A stretch of 64,000 nt of DNA from JABFXX01 sp964419605 (lineage in GTDB: Bacteria; Myxococcota_A; Polyangia; Haliangiales; Haliangiaceae): positions 1-64,000 of the forward strand of contig CAYQQM010000006.1 of NCBI GenBank assembly GCA_964419605.1. The letters are read 5' to 3'. Of this stretch, positions 34,594-42,039 are shown one piece after another; positions within the stretch are counted from its first letter, which is position 1; every line of letters starts with the position of its first letter. A program made the translations under genes and the position numbers. The notes under the pieces are model-generated. The model did not search any database, was not told the origin of the DNA, and saw only the letters and a program-made list of their open reading frames with translations.

Positions 34594-35415
34594 ATGCCTT
34601 TTGCGCCACATCTTCTTCGATCCTCACGCGAATTCAACCTGCCACATCAAGGGCTGATTGCCCAGCGCGGGATCTCCGAGCAGGAGCCTGATCATTCCGC
34701 GGAAACTGTCAACCCCCTTGCTCACCTCGTCCACCACATTCCCGGTACCCCGTCTCCGTCTGAGCAGGCGCATGATCTATGCGCGAAAGACTACGCCCAC
34801 GATCGTGTTTTTCTCGAATTTATCCAGGTTGCCCAGATAGAGATCATATTACGCACTAGTGCGGAAAGCATGTACAATAATTCCTCCGGCACCGTTCTCC
34901 CCCCTCTTGTCCCCGGGACTGAAGGATTTACTTTCACGGGACGAACGTACGTGACCAACCCGAGGTGCAAGGAGATGGTCTTTGGGTATCCAACGGATCT
35001 CTATAAAGGCAAAATTCCCGAAGAAGCAGGCAATGATCCATATCGGTACTACGAGATATATCTCGAAAAGGCCAAAAATAATCCTGAGTACATCGTAAGT
35101 GGCGTTGGGAAGTTAAAAATGAAAGGCCCCGATGAACCGCTAAAGCCTGGAGAAGTGAGGCCAACTGAAGCTCAGCTAAGAGAGACGCTTGACGAAATAA
35201 ATCGAAAGCTATTCAGAGTGCTGCGCAGGCACTTGGGCGGTGAAGATGCGGCTGAGGTGGAGGCCAAGAAAATTCACGATGAAGATAGGCGCAAAGCCTT
35301 TTTGGTCGAGGCTTGGGACTTGGCGACAAAGGAGCAGGTTGAGCGCCTTTCTAGAAAGTACCAGAAGCCTGCAAGCAATGCTCCCCCTGTCGGCGGCATG
35401 CGAGTCCCAACCTAG
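34594..35415 (+). CDS. AT-rich hypothetical protein, candidate injection-system cargo
   Basis: This 273-residue protein has no family I recognise. It starts at ATG 34594 with AAAGGGG upstream. The N-terminal 45 residues look extended. The middle contains Y-A-H-D-R-V-F-L-E-F-I-Q-V-A-Q-I-E and a short Tyr-rich helix D-P-Y-R-Y-Y-E-I-Y-L-E-K-A-K. The C-terminal 80 residues are charged and helical. Composition is far more AT-rich than its neighbours: the line 34981-35040 is 26 of 60 G or C by hand count. It is the last gene of the structural block, a common place for cargo or effectors, and is bordered by mobile repeats. The cargo idea is inference. Confidence 0.55.
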   Translation: MPFAPHLLRSSREFNLPHQGLIAQRGISEQEPDHSAETVNPLAHLVHHIPGTPSPSEQAHDLCAKDYAHDRVFLEFIQVAQIEIILRTSAESMYNNSSGTVLPPLVPGTEGFTFTGRTYVTNPRCKEMVFGYPTDLYKGKIPEEAGNDPYRYYEIYLEKAKNNPEYIVSGVGKLKMKGPDEPLKPGEVRPTEAQLRETLDEINRKLFRVLRRHLGGEDAAEVEAKKIHDEDRRKAFLVEAWDLATKEQVERLSRKYQKPASNAPPVGGMRVPT

Positions 35416-35734
35416 GGGAGAGACCGGGAGAGACCGCACCGGGGAGAGACCGCACCGGGGTTGTGGTCGCGAAGGGAGAGACCGGACCGGGGTTGTGGTC
35501 GCGAGGTGGCTGCCGGCGATGCAGTCTTTGCGATGAATGGGGTTCATTGGCCCGATGATCGCGGACTTTGCGGAGTTCTGATCCACGCCGCGAGAGACCG
35601 GACCGGGGTTGTGGTCGCGAGGTGGCTGCCGGCGATGCAATCCTTGCGATGAATGGGGTTCGTTGGCCGCGATGATCGCGGACTTTGCGGAGTTCTGATC
35701 CACGCCGCGACGGCGCATGCGAATGGGCATGCGC
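35416..35734 (+). repeat. REP-like repeats: two ~117-base units plus a hairpin
   Basis: Units at 35476-35591 and 35592-35708 are near-identical and share GAGAGACCGGACCGGGG, a central stretch and the ending CCACGCCGC. Shorter GAGAGACCG fragments precede them from 35416. Immediately after, GCGCATGC (35713-35720) and GCATGCGC (35727-35734) form a perfect hairpin beside the transposase stop. A third unit and the same hairpin lie beside the second transposase copy, and a fragment at about 39455-39479. This is the expected picture of repeats mobilised by a RAYT-type transposase. Confidence 0.85.
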
Positions 35735-35751
35735 TGGGGCAGGGTTGAGGG

Positions 35752-36678
35752 TCAGTTCAATTTTTCGGTAGGTTCGGTTGGCAGATCTTCGGGCGGGGCG
35801 ACGGCGACGCCGACGAAGCGGCGGAGCCAGTAGGTTCCGGCGGGAAAGATGGCGTCTTTGCCGGCCAGTCGGTCTTGTCGGGCTTGGTGGTAGGCCTCCA
35901 TAAATTCGTGCTTGCGCTGCGCGGCTTCGACGAAGGCCCAAAACGTGCGCGCGGCAAAGGTCGGTCGCAATCGTCGGCGCGGCTCGCGCGTCATCGGCGA
36001 GTCGCGCCACGATTGCCGAAGCACGGCATCCCGTCCGAGCACGAGTTGGCCCGTTTCGGCTCGACGTCTTGCTTGGACGCGTTCGACTTCGGCAACCCGC
36101 GCTTTAACCTCCTCCAGAATTTCGATTTTATCGCCGAGTTCCGGAGGGAGGGTCATTTCGAGGGTAACCTCTTCAGGCATCGAGCCGTTTTCGGCAAAGA
36201 AGTGTTTTGGACGCTTCGCCCGGAGCGGCTTGCCGTCGAGAAGTGCTCGGTAGCCCTGGGCACCCGGCCAGGCGTCAACGTTGGCTACCAGGTTTGCTTT
36301 CACGGGGTTGGTCGCGATGTAGACCAGCCTTCGGATGAGGTCATCCCGCGTGTCTAACCGAACCACGCATACTTGCTCGCTCGCAAAAAAGTTCTCCCAT
36401 CGCCCGCGCAGCGCGTTCATGCACTTGGCAAGCAATTTGTGAAAATGTTCGTAAAATGCCGGCGCGTTTCCCATTCGATCGTACAGCGCGTGATGAATGT
36501 GGTTGGACATTTGCGTAAACAGGATCACGTCGATGTTGCAGCGCTGCGCGGCAACGGCCAGGCAATAGATCACCGCATTATTTGTTTCGCGGTCCGGCCT
36601 TAAGAGGTATTGGCGCTGCGTACATCGACGCGTCACCATCGATGTCGTGCCAGGGTAGACCGGACGCGGAAGGGACAT
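35752..36678 (-). mobile_element. IS200-like/RAYT-type Y1 transposase, intact copy
   Basis: This 308-residue transposase of the HUH Y1 type has the metal-binding H-I-H in the segment FTQMSNHIHHALYDR and the catalytic tyrosine in the segment LVYIATNPVKANLV. A long Arg/Glu-rich C-terminal extension is common in REP-associated tyrosine transposases. The start at ATG 36678 (S-L-P-R-P-V-Y-P-G) is conserved in the second copy. The adjoining hairpin and repeats at 35476-35734 are the likely substrate. Bases 36679-36950 upstream hold no recognisable gene. Confidence 0.88.
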
Positions 36679-36950
36679 ATTCGGGAATGCGTTTGCATGA
36701 CTCTTGCCAATGGTAAGTGCCTGCAATCGTATGGCCTCGCGAACGACTTTGTCCGATGGCCGGACTAGGTGTCCGAACGCCGTACGTTGCAGCGATTATC
36801 GCCTCGAGCCCCAGGAACCTGGCCGGGGCAATACCTGAGGCACCACCGCGTAATTCGGTCACGCCAGGCCCAGAGAATCTCTCGCGTCGGGCTGTACACG
36901 ATGGCGCGGGAACAAAGCATCGCACCTTGGCCGTGTAGTAGCTTCTGAGT

Positions 36951-37244
36951 GTGACAACGGTTCGAGTGGGTGACGTTCAGTTCGAATGGGACGGGGTTAA
37001 GGAATCGACTAACCGCCGCAAGCATGGGATTTCATTCGAAGAAGCTATCGAGGTATTTGAAGATCCGCTCGCGCTAGTTCAGGTTGATTCCGCGCACCCA
37101 GATCGGATGCAGCTCCTCGGCGAATCCCGTCGTGCCAGGATCCTGTTCGTGGTATATATTGAAAGGCTGGACGGAGACTTTATCCGCATCATCTCCGCCC
37201 GCAAAGCAACCGCGCATGAGCGACGCAGCTATGCCGAACGATGA
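36951..37244 (+). CDS. brnT: BrnT-family toxin
   Basis: This 97-residue protein matches BrnT ribonuclease toxins, which fold like RelE and cleave RNA when freed. The marks are F-E-W-D-G-V-K, N-R-R-K-H-G-I-S-F-E-E-A, F-E-D-P-L-A and the C-terminal I-R-I-I-S-A-R-K-A-T-A-H-E-R-R. It starts at GTG 36951. The downstream antitoxin-like frame overlaps its 3' end by 29 bases. It lies between two transposase copies. Confidence 0.88.
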   Translation: MTTVRVGDVQFEWDGVKESTNRRKHGISFEEAIEVFEDPLALVQVDSAHPDRMQLLGESRRARILFVVYIERLDGDFIRIISARKATAHERRSYAER

Positions 37245-37428
37245 TCCAACTACAGAGAGCCTCGCTGAAATGCCTGAGGTGACCGATTGGTCAAAAGCTC
37301 GCAGGAACCCCTATGCGGCTCGGCTCGGCGTTCGCAGGTTGCCTGCGGATCTGGCAACGGCGTTTCCAGATGACGCCGCGGTCGCGACCGCACTGCGCGA
37401 GTATCTGACAACAAAGAAGTCGGCGTAG
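37216..37428 (+). CDS. Putative antitoxin partner of BrnT
   Basis: This 70-residue protein starts at ATG 37216 (or 37231) and has D-W-S-K-A-R-R-N-P-Y-A followed by V-R-R-L-P-A-D-L-A-T-A-F-P-D-D-A-A-V-A-T-A-L-R-E-Y-L. The same short layout (a toxin-wrapping N-terminal stretch then a small DNA-binding C-terminal unit) is usual for proteins paired with BrnT, though it is not a classical BrnA. The overlap with brnT supports co-translation. Confidence 0.65.
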   Translation: MSDAAMPNDDPTTESLAEMPEVTDWSKARRNPYAARLGVRRLPADLATAFPDDAAVATALREYLTTKKSA

Positions 37429-37431
37429 ACG

Positions 37432-37600
37432 CGGCGGAGAGACCGGACCAGGGGCGGAGAGACCGGACCGGGGTTGTGGTCGCGCGAGGTGGCTGCCGGC
37501 GATGCAGTCTTTGCGATGAATGGGGTTCGTTGCCCCGATGATCGCGGACTTTGCGGAGTTCTGATCCACGCCGCGACGGCGCATGCGAATGGGCATGCGC
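37432..37600 (+). repeat. REP-like unit and hairpin beside the second transposase
   Basis: Positions 37457-37574 repeat the ~117-base unit seen at 35476-35591 with few differences, after two short GAGAGACCGGACC fragments. GCGCATGC (37579-37586) and GCATGCGC (37593-37600) form the same hairpin. The unit ends 17 bases before the stop of the frameshifted transposase copy. Confidence 0.85.
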
Positions 37601-37617
37601 TGGGGCAGGGTTGAGGG

Positions 37618-38543
37618 TCAGTTCAATTTTTCGGTAGGTTCGGTGGGCAGATCTTCGGTTGGGGCGACGGCGACGCCGACAAAGCGGCGGAGCCAGTAGG
37701 TTCCGGCGGGAAAGATGGCCTCTTTGCCGGCGAGGCGGTCGTGTCGGGCTTGCTGGTAGGCCTCCATAAATTCGTGCTTGCGCTGCGCGGCTTCGATGAA
37801 GGCCCAAAAGGTGCGCGCGGCAAAGGTCGGTCGCAACTGTCGCCGCGGCTCGCGGCTCGTCGGGGAGTCGCGCCACGATTGCCGCAAGACGCATCGCGTC
37901 CGAGCACGCGCTGGTCCTTTTCGGCGCGGCGTCTTGCTTGGGAGCGTTCCACGTCGACGACGCGCATTCGCACCTCCGCCAGAATTTCAGCCTTATCGCC
38001 GAGTTCCGGGGGCAGGGTCATTTCGAGGGTAACTTCTTCGGGCATCGAGCCATCTTCGGCAAAGAAATGTTTTGGGCGCGTTGCCCGGAGCGGCTTGCCA
38101 TTGAGAAGTGCTGGGTAGCCCTGGGCGCCAGGCCAATCGTTCACTTGGGCTACGAGGCCGGCTTTCACGGGGTTGGTCGCAATGTAGACCAGCCTTCGGA
38201 TGAGTTCCTCGCGCGTGTCCATGCGGACCACGCACACTTGCTCGCTTGCGAAAAAATTCTCCCACCGCCCGCGCAGCGCATTCATGCACTTGGCCAACAG
38301 CTTGTGAAAGTGTTCGTAGAACGCCGGCGCGTTGCCCAATCGATCGTACAGCGCGTGATGAATGTGGTTGGACATTTGCGTAAACAGGATCACGTCGATG
38401 TTGCAGCGCTGCGCGGCAACGGCCAGGCAATAGATCACCGCATTATTCGTCTCGCGGTCCGGCCTTAAGAGGTACTGACGCTGGGTACAACGGCGCGTGA
38501 CCATCGACGTGGTGCCGGGGTAAACCGGACGCGGAAGCGACAT
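37618..38543 (-). pseudogene. Second RAYT-type transposase copy, frameshifted
   Basis: This copy parallels the intact transposase from its S-L-P-R-P-V-Y-P-G start through the H-I-H motif and the N-P-V-K-A-G-L-V tyrosine segment. Near 37889 one base is missing relative to the intact copy (24 instead of 25 bases between two matching blocks), so the C-terminal third continues in another frame to the stop at 37618. The N-terminal catalytic part could still be made as a truncated or fused product. Upstream similarity between the copies extends to about 38590. Confidence 0.85.
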
Positions 38544-38655
38544 ATTCGGGACTCTTGGTGCACAACGCTTGCCAACTGTAAGTGCGTGAATTCGCATTAT
38601 GCGGTTGCCGATTGCGTACGGGAATCGGACGACGGCGGCCGGTCGGCGGACAAGG

Positions 38656-38812
38656 ATTAAAACTCGCGCTTGTACTGCGCGGCTGCGATGAAGGCCCAAA
38701 AACGTGCGCGCGGCGAAGGTCGGTCGTAGTTGTTACCGAGAGGGTCGCGGATCAATGACGAATTGCCCCACGATTGTCGCAACACCGCATGTCGTCCGAG
38801 CACGAGGGAGGC
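38656..38812 (-). pseudogene. Third transposase fragment, degraded
   Basis: The stretch encodes L-V-L-G-R-H-A-V-L-R-Q-S-W and F-W-A-F-I-A-A-A-Q-Y-K-R-E-F, which align with L-V-L-G-R-D-A-V-L-R-Q-S-W and F-W-A-F-V-E-A-A-Q-R-K-H-E-F of the intact copy. The part between is diverged and the rest is absent. It is a relic only, lying just before the HigB promoter. Confidence 0.75.
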
Positions 38813-38813
38813 C

Positions 38814-38842
38814 TTGTAACTCGTAACGCTATACGTTACACT
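38814..38842 (+). promoter_or_regulatory. Promoter with operator-like palindrome for higBA
   Basis: TTGTAA (38814-38819) and TACACT (38837-38842) are spaced 17 bases apart, a good sigma-70 arrangement. Within the spacer GTAACG (38823-38828) and CGTTAC (38834-38839) form a palindrome with a five-base centre overlapping the -10. This is where a HigA repressor would be expected to bind. The toxin start codon at 38851 is only eight bases after the -10, implying an almost leaderless transcript. Confidence 0.6.
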
Positions 38843-38850
38843 CGGTCGAG

Positions 38851-39132
38851 GTGATACGATCCTTTTCGGATCCGGAAACTCAAAAAATCTGGGCAGGTCA
38901 GGCAAGTCGACGACTCCCGATGGGCATCCAGGATGTAGCTTTGCAGAAACTGCGCCTCTTAAATCAGGCCCGAACCCTACAAGATCTTCGAGTGCCGCCG
39001 GGGAATCGATTGGAGCAGCTAAAACGAAACAAGAAAGGGCAATATTCGATCCGCATCAACAATCAGTGGCGCATTTGCTTTGTTTGGCAGGAAGGAGGAC
39101 CGAGCCATGTCGAAATCGTTGATTACCACTAG
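38851..39132 (+). CDS. higB: HigB-type RelE-family toxin
   Basis: This 93-residue protein has the HigB layout: I-R-S-F-S-D-P-E-T-Q-K-I-W, A-L-Q-K-L-R-L-L-N-Q-A, L-R-V-P-P-G-N-R-L-E and the ending Q-Y-S-I-R-I-N-N-Q-W-R-I-C-F then V-E-I-V-D-Y-H. HigB cleaves mRNA on the ribosome. It starts at GTG 38851 immediately after the promoter. The antitoxin gene overlaps its end and begins at 39107. Confidence 0.93.
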   Translation: MIRSFSDPETQKIWAGQASRRLPMGIQDVALQKLRLLNQARTLQDLRVPPGNRLEQLKRNKKGQYSIRINNQWRICFVWQEGGPSHVEIVDYH

Positions 39133-39427
39133 CCGGGGTCGGGCGTTGCGAAACCCGACGCCGGGCGAGATTCTTCTGACGGAATTTCTGGTGCCTTTGG
39201 GTTTGAGCCAGAACGAGCTTGCGCGGGCGGTTGGCGTACCTCCGCGTCGGATCAACGAAATTGTCCTTGGCAGGCGCGCAATTACCGCCGATACCGACCT
39301 TCGTTTGGCGCGTTATTTCGGCATGTCGGAAGGATTTTTTCTAGGGTTACAGACTGATCACGACTTGATGGAAAGGCGGCGAGAAATTGCCGCCAGCCTG
39401 AAACAAATTCGTCCGCGCGCAGCGTAG
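39107..39427 (+). CDS. higA: HigA-type antitoxin
   Basis: This 106-residue protein has N-P-T-P-G-E-I-L-L-T-E-F-L followed by a helix-turn-helix (L-S-Q-N-E-L-A-R-A-V-G-V-P-P-R-R-I-N-E-I) and the R-R-A-I-T-A-D-T-D-L-R-L-A-R-Y-F-G segment of the HigA/VapI family. It binds HigB and represses the operon. The ATG at 39107 has AGGAGG upstream inside the toxin gene, supporting this start over the frame's earlier TTG. Confidence 0.93.
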   Translation: MSKSLITTSRGRALRNPTPGEILLTEFLVPLGLSQNELARAVGVPPRRINEIVLGRRAITADTDLRLARYFGMSEGFFLGLQTDHDLMERRREIAASLKQIRPRAA

Positions 39428-39561
39428 CCCGGCGGGGAGACCCCACCGCGCGGCGAGAGACCCGACCGAGGTTGCGGTTGGGCTTCCCCGAAAAAGTGGA
39501 CAGTTGTTTATGCAGCTAAGCGGGCCCAACAATCCCCGACTCGGCTCATGCTGGGCGAGGG
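39428..39561. other. Gap with REP-like and IS-end-like fragments
   Basis: No gene is seen. About 39455-39479 resembles the GAGAGACCGGACCGGGG part of the REP-like units. At 39489-39506 CCCCGAAAAAGTGGACAG resembles the terminal sequence of IS3-type elements in outline, but no partner end or transposase was found. Confidence 0.4.
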
Positions 39562-39981
39562 TTAAGGGATGTGCCAAGGGTTGATCAATTCGATGTCCGC
39601 ACCCCTATAGTCCCGTGTGTTGCGAGTCGCTAGGACGAAACCGCGCTTCATTGCGATCGCGGCGATCGCGCAATCGCCAAAATGAATCCGGTTGCCCGCG
39701 GCGTGGGTGCTCGCGTAGACGCGCGCAAACGCGGGTACGCTGTCTCGATCAAACGGTAGAACACGACCTTCGAACTCGGCAACGACTTCGGTAGTTGCTT
39801 CTTGCAACTCCCTGCGACGTTTTCCCATGGGGAGTACTTCGATACCCGCTTGTAGTTCGGCCAACGTAATCGACGTGAGATAGAGAGTTTCTGGCGCTTG
39901 GCGGTCCAGCCAGGCCAACACCGATGCGTCGGGTTTCGCTCGGAGGGGTTCCGAAATGACGTTCGTGTCGAGGACAATCAC
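39562..39981 (-). CDS. PIN-domain VapC-type toxin
   Basis: This 139-residue protein is a complete PIN ribonuclease with the acidic residues D5 (I-V-L-D-T-N-V-I-S-E), E42 (L-A-E-L-Q-A-G), D103 (H-F-G-D-C-A-I-A) and D124 (T-R-N-T-R-D-Y). The N-P-W ending is typical of the FitB/VapC branch. It cleaves RNA when free of antitoxin. Its start overlaps the antitoxin stop by four bases. Confidence 0.93.
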   Translation of the reverse strand: MIVLDTNVISEPLRAKPDASVLAWLDRQAPETLYLTSITLAELQAGIEVLPMGKRRRELQEATTEVVAEFEGRVLPFDRDSVPAFARVYASTHAAGNRIHFGDCAIAAIAMKRGFVLATRNTRDYRGADIELINPWHIP

Positions 39982-40214
39982 GATTCAAAGTCTACGGGTC
40001 GCACGGGACTCGGCTTCCGCGCTGCCGGAAGATCGAGGCCCCCGAATTTTCGGCCGATGGCAGCTAACACCTTCCCCATTCCGCGTCGCGGGCGCACCGC
40101 TTCCTGCAGAATCATGCGCATTTCAGCCTCGGTACTACGCCCACGCTGTTGAGCCCGCTTTTTCAAAGCGCGTAGGGTGTCCTCGGGCAATTTTCTGATC
40201 GTCACCGCGGCCAT
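39978..40214 (-). CDS. FitA/VapB-type antitoxin
   Basis: This 78-residue protein starts at ATG 40214 with AAGGTGATA upstream. It has a ribbon-helix-helix N-terminus (V-T-I-R-K-L-P-E-D-T-L-R-A-L-K-K-R-A) with the FitA-type R-G-R-S-T-E-A-E-M-R segment, then a toxin-binding C-terminus. Two TGATATC sequences at 40215-40221 and 40234-40240 just upstream could be operator sites for autoregulation. Confidence 0.88.
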   Translation of the reverse strand: MAAVTIRKLPEDTLRALKKRAQQRGRSTEAEMRMILQEAVRPRRGMGKVLAAIGRKFGGLDLPAARKPSPVRPVDFES

Positions 40215-40517
40215 TGATATCACCTTGAACAACTGATATCGAAAAGATAGCAAGTAATGAAGAAGATGGCAAATGGGTTCTGTTGCGAACACTGCATCGA
40301 CCAGTCGGTTCTTGGAGCGGAGCGCGCTGAGAAGCCTGCCCGCGCCTTGAAGGTCCACTCAGCTGTCCACATCGGGGCGGACCGGGATGTGGAAAGGGAG
40401 TACGCAAACAGATAGTCCGATTGAGCGAGCGGCAGGCCCTCGCGGTTACGGCTAACTTTCGCGAAGCCGATGTAAGCACTGTCGAGAACGGCAAGCGAAG
40501 GTACTTCAGGCTCGAGG
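40215..40517. other. Gap between vapBC and nucleotidyltransferase genes
   Basis: The first 30 bases probably contain the vapBC control region. The rest stays open in a minus frame with protein-like pieces such as L-D-S-A-Y-I-G-F-A-K-V-S-R-N-R and D-Y-L-F-A-Y-S-L, but it has no convincing start or family. It could be the end of a decayed gene. Nothing else is seen. Confidence 0.3.
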
Positions 40518-41084
40518 TTACTTCGGCGCTGTGAGCGCCCGGTGCAACAAATCGAGCAAGCAGTGATTTGTCGCGTGGCGTGTGAGGTACGCCTCATCGA
40601 GAGCAGCACCCTGAACGCGGATGACTCCACGGATGTCGCGCCATTGCCGATCGGATACCTGCCCGCCCTCGACGAACCACAACAGCTTCTGCAGGATGAT
40701 GTCCTCGGCGGAGGCGCAGGGCACGCGTTGTCCTTCGATCTCGAGAAAGATTCGGCGGGATAGTTCCTCGCGACCGAGCGGCGTGTCTGCGCTGCAGTAG
40801 ATGTCGATCTTGGTCATCGACGCGAGCTGGATCACGTTGAACGCACCGCGCGTTCGCACCGCCGCCCTCGCTGTGTCTTCGTCGATGTAGTACGTATCGA
40901 CCAGTGCTGCATACAGCCCACCGACGTGGGGACTGCGCAGATCGGCTACCAAATCGACATCCGCTGTGGCTCGCGGCTCACCGAGGATGGAACTCGCCAC
41001 GGAGCCGCCGACCAGCCAGGTGACGCCGAGGGCGTCGAGTTTGCTCCCGACCTCGAGAGCGACCGCGAGCTCTCCCACTAGCAT
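40518..41084 (-). CDS. Nucleotidyltransferase-fold protein
   Basis: This 188-residue protein has the minimal nucleotidyltransferase motif G-G-S-V-A-S-S followed by T-A-D-V-D-L-V near residues 26-45. A downstream helical part follows, with A-S-A-E-D-I-I-L-Q-K-L-L-W-F and W-R-D-I-R-G-V, as in AbiEii-like or kanamycin-transferase-like small enzymes. Such proteins often act as toxins in paired operons. The ATG at 41084 follows the upstream partner's stop by one base, so the pair is probably translationally coupled. The substrate is unknown. Confidence 0.78.
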   Translation of the reverse strand: MLVGELAVALEVGSKLDALGVTWLVGGSVASSILGEPRATADVDLVADLRSPHVGGLYAALVDTYYIDEDTARAAVRTRGAFNVIQLASMTKIDIYCSADTPLGREELSRRIFLEIEGQRVPCASAEDIILQKLLWFVEGGQVSDRQWRDIRGVIRVQGAALDEAYLTRHATNHCLLDLLHRALTAPK

Positions 41085-41085
41085 C

Positions 41086-41355
41086 TCAATATCCGTGGAT
41101 CGCGGGGTCCCAGCCAAAGGCGCGAATCATGGTTTCGCGAGGCAGATTTCGGGACGCCAGTCGAAGCTCGATCTCGCGTATTGTCGCCTCAGGATAGCGT
41201 TGGCGGAGCTCGGCGCGAATCAGCTCGTTGACCATTTTTCCGAGGCGTAGGACTTTCTGAAGCCTTTGTGCCGGCGTTGCACGTCGCCACAACCGAAACA
41301 TCAGGTCGTCGGCCTCCAAAGAGGTGTCTAAGGTACCTGGAGCTGTACCGTCCAC
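41086..41355 (-). CDS. Small partner of the nucleotidyltransferase
   Basis: This protein of about 89 residues (start GTG 41355, uncertain) contains F-R-L-W-R-R-A-T-P-A-Q-R-L-Q-K-V and A-E-L-R-Q-R-Y-P-E-A-T-I-R-E-I-E-L-R-L-A, ending W-D-P-A-I-H-G-Y. This layout is typical of short helical proteins encoded directly before small nucleotidyltransferases. It may be the antidote or adaptor. The long open frame upstream to 41823 does not look like protein. Confidence 0.6.
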   Translation of the reverse strand: MDGTAPGTLDTSLEADDLMFRLWRRATPAQRLQKVLRLGKMVNELIRAELRQRYPEATIREIELRLASRNLPRETMIRAFGWDPAIHGY

Positions 41356-41556
41356 GGGTCCGAAGGTAGAGGCGTTTGAGCGTGCAATCCAGTGTTTTGT
41401 CGCAAATGGCGCTCGCCGTTGGACCAGCGATCGGTTGTCGACCGGAGAGCCGCCGCACGAGGAGCGGCCGGGGATCGCAGTATGCGTTGGCGTGCTGAGG
41501 GGTGTCAGTGTGCTACGGCAGGCTCCTGGGCGCACCGCGGGAAAAGGATCCAATCG

Positions 41557-41865
41557 ATGATGCTGTGTGACCATGCTTTCGGGGACGTCGCAGCCCGCGA
41601 CCGCCGGGCGATCCAAACTGTGGATGGCGCGGGCGTTCAAGCGACGTTCTTGCCGCTGGAGTTTTACTGCACCGATCCCGGTTGCGACCGCAGGCGAGTG
41701 GTCATTCAGATGCACTGGGTCGAGGGCAAGCGAATTGCTGCAACGATCAGCCATGCGTTTGAGCGGCCCAGAGCCAGTGACGGACCGCAGACCAGTCTCG
41801 CCGCGCGCAAAGACTCGGATCAAACAGACCTGCGGGGTGTGGCGCCGAAATCTTCGGTTAAGTAG
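41557..41865 (+). CDS. Possible fragment of a cysteine-motif protein
   Basis: The 102-residue frame contains F-L-P-L-E-F-Y-C-T-D-P-G-C-D-R-R-R-V-V-I-Q and A-A-T-I-S-H-A-F-E, resembling the N-terminal part of SEC-C/pRiA4b-associated proteins. In those proteins the core is normally C-D-C-R-R; here one cysteine is Arg. The C-terminus is charged and unlike the family. It may be a truncated remnant at the edge of the mobile island. Confidence 0.4.
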   Translation: MMLCDHAFGDVAARDRRAIQTVDGAGVQATFLPLEFYCTDPGCDRRRVVIQMHWVEGKRIAATISHAFERPRASDGPQTSLAARKDSDQTDLRGVAPKSSVK

Positions 41866-42039
41866 CCGTTATTACGTAGATTAGTCGTCGTATGGTCGGA
41901 GTTGGAGCACGGCTTGGGCGTTCGAATCGCGGGTGGAGTCGTCGATATCCTCGAAATACAGTTCGCAAGGCCAACCCTCTGTGGAGAGGAAACGCCCGTC
42001 TGGGCGCGCCGCGCGTGCTAAAGTACATGTCGCGCAAGT

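Noticed and set aside
12808..35415. Type VI secretion system
   Set aside because: Sheaths are single gp18-like proteins, with gp25/J/gpI genes; no TssJ, TssL, TssM, ClpV or separate TssB/TssC genes are present.
36679..36950. Gene between transposase and brnT
   Set aside because: Open frames are short and show no protein-like pattern or conserved motif.
39489..39506. IS3-type terminal sequence
   Set aside because: Only one end-like sequence; no partner end, target duplication or transposase found.
41356..41556. Upstream extension of the nucleotidyltransferase partner
   Set aside because: The frame is open but its translation is low in protein character and lacks any motif.
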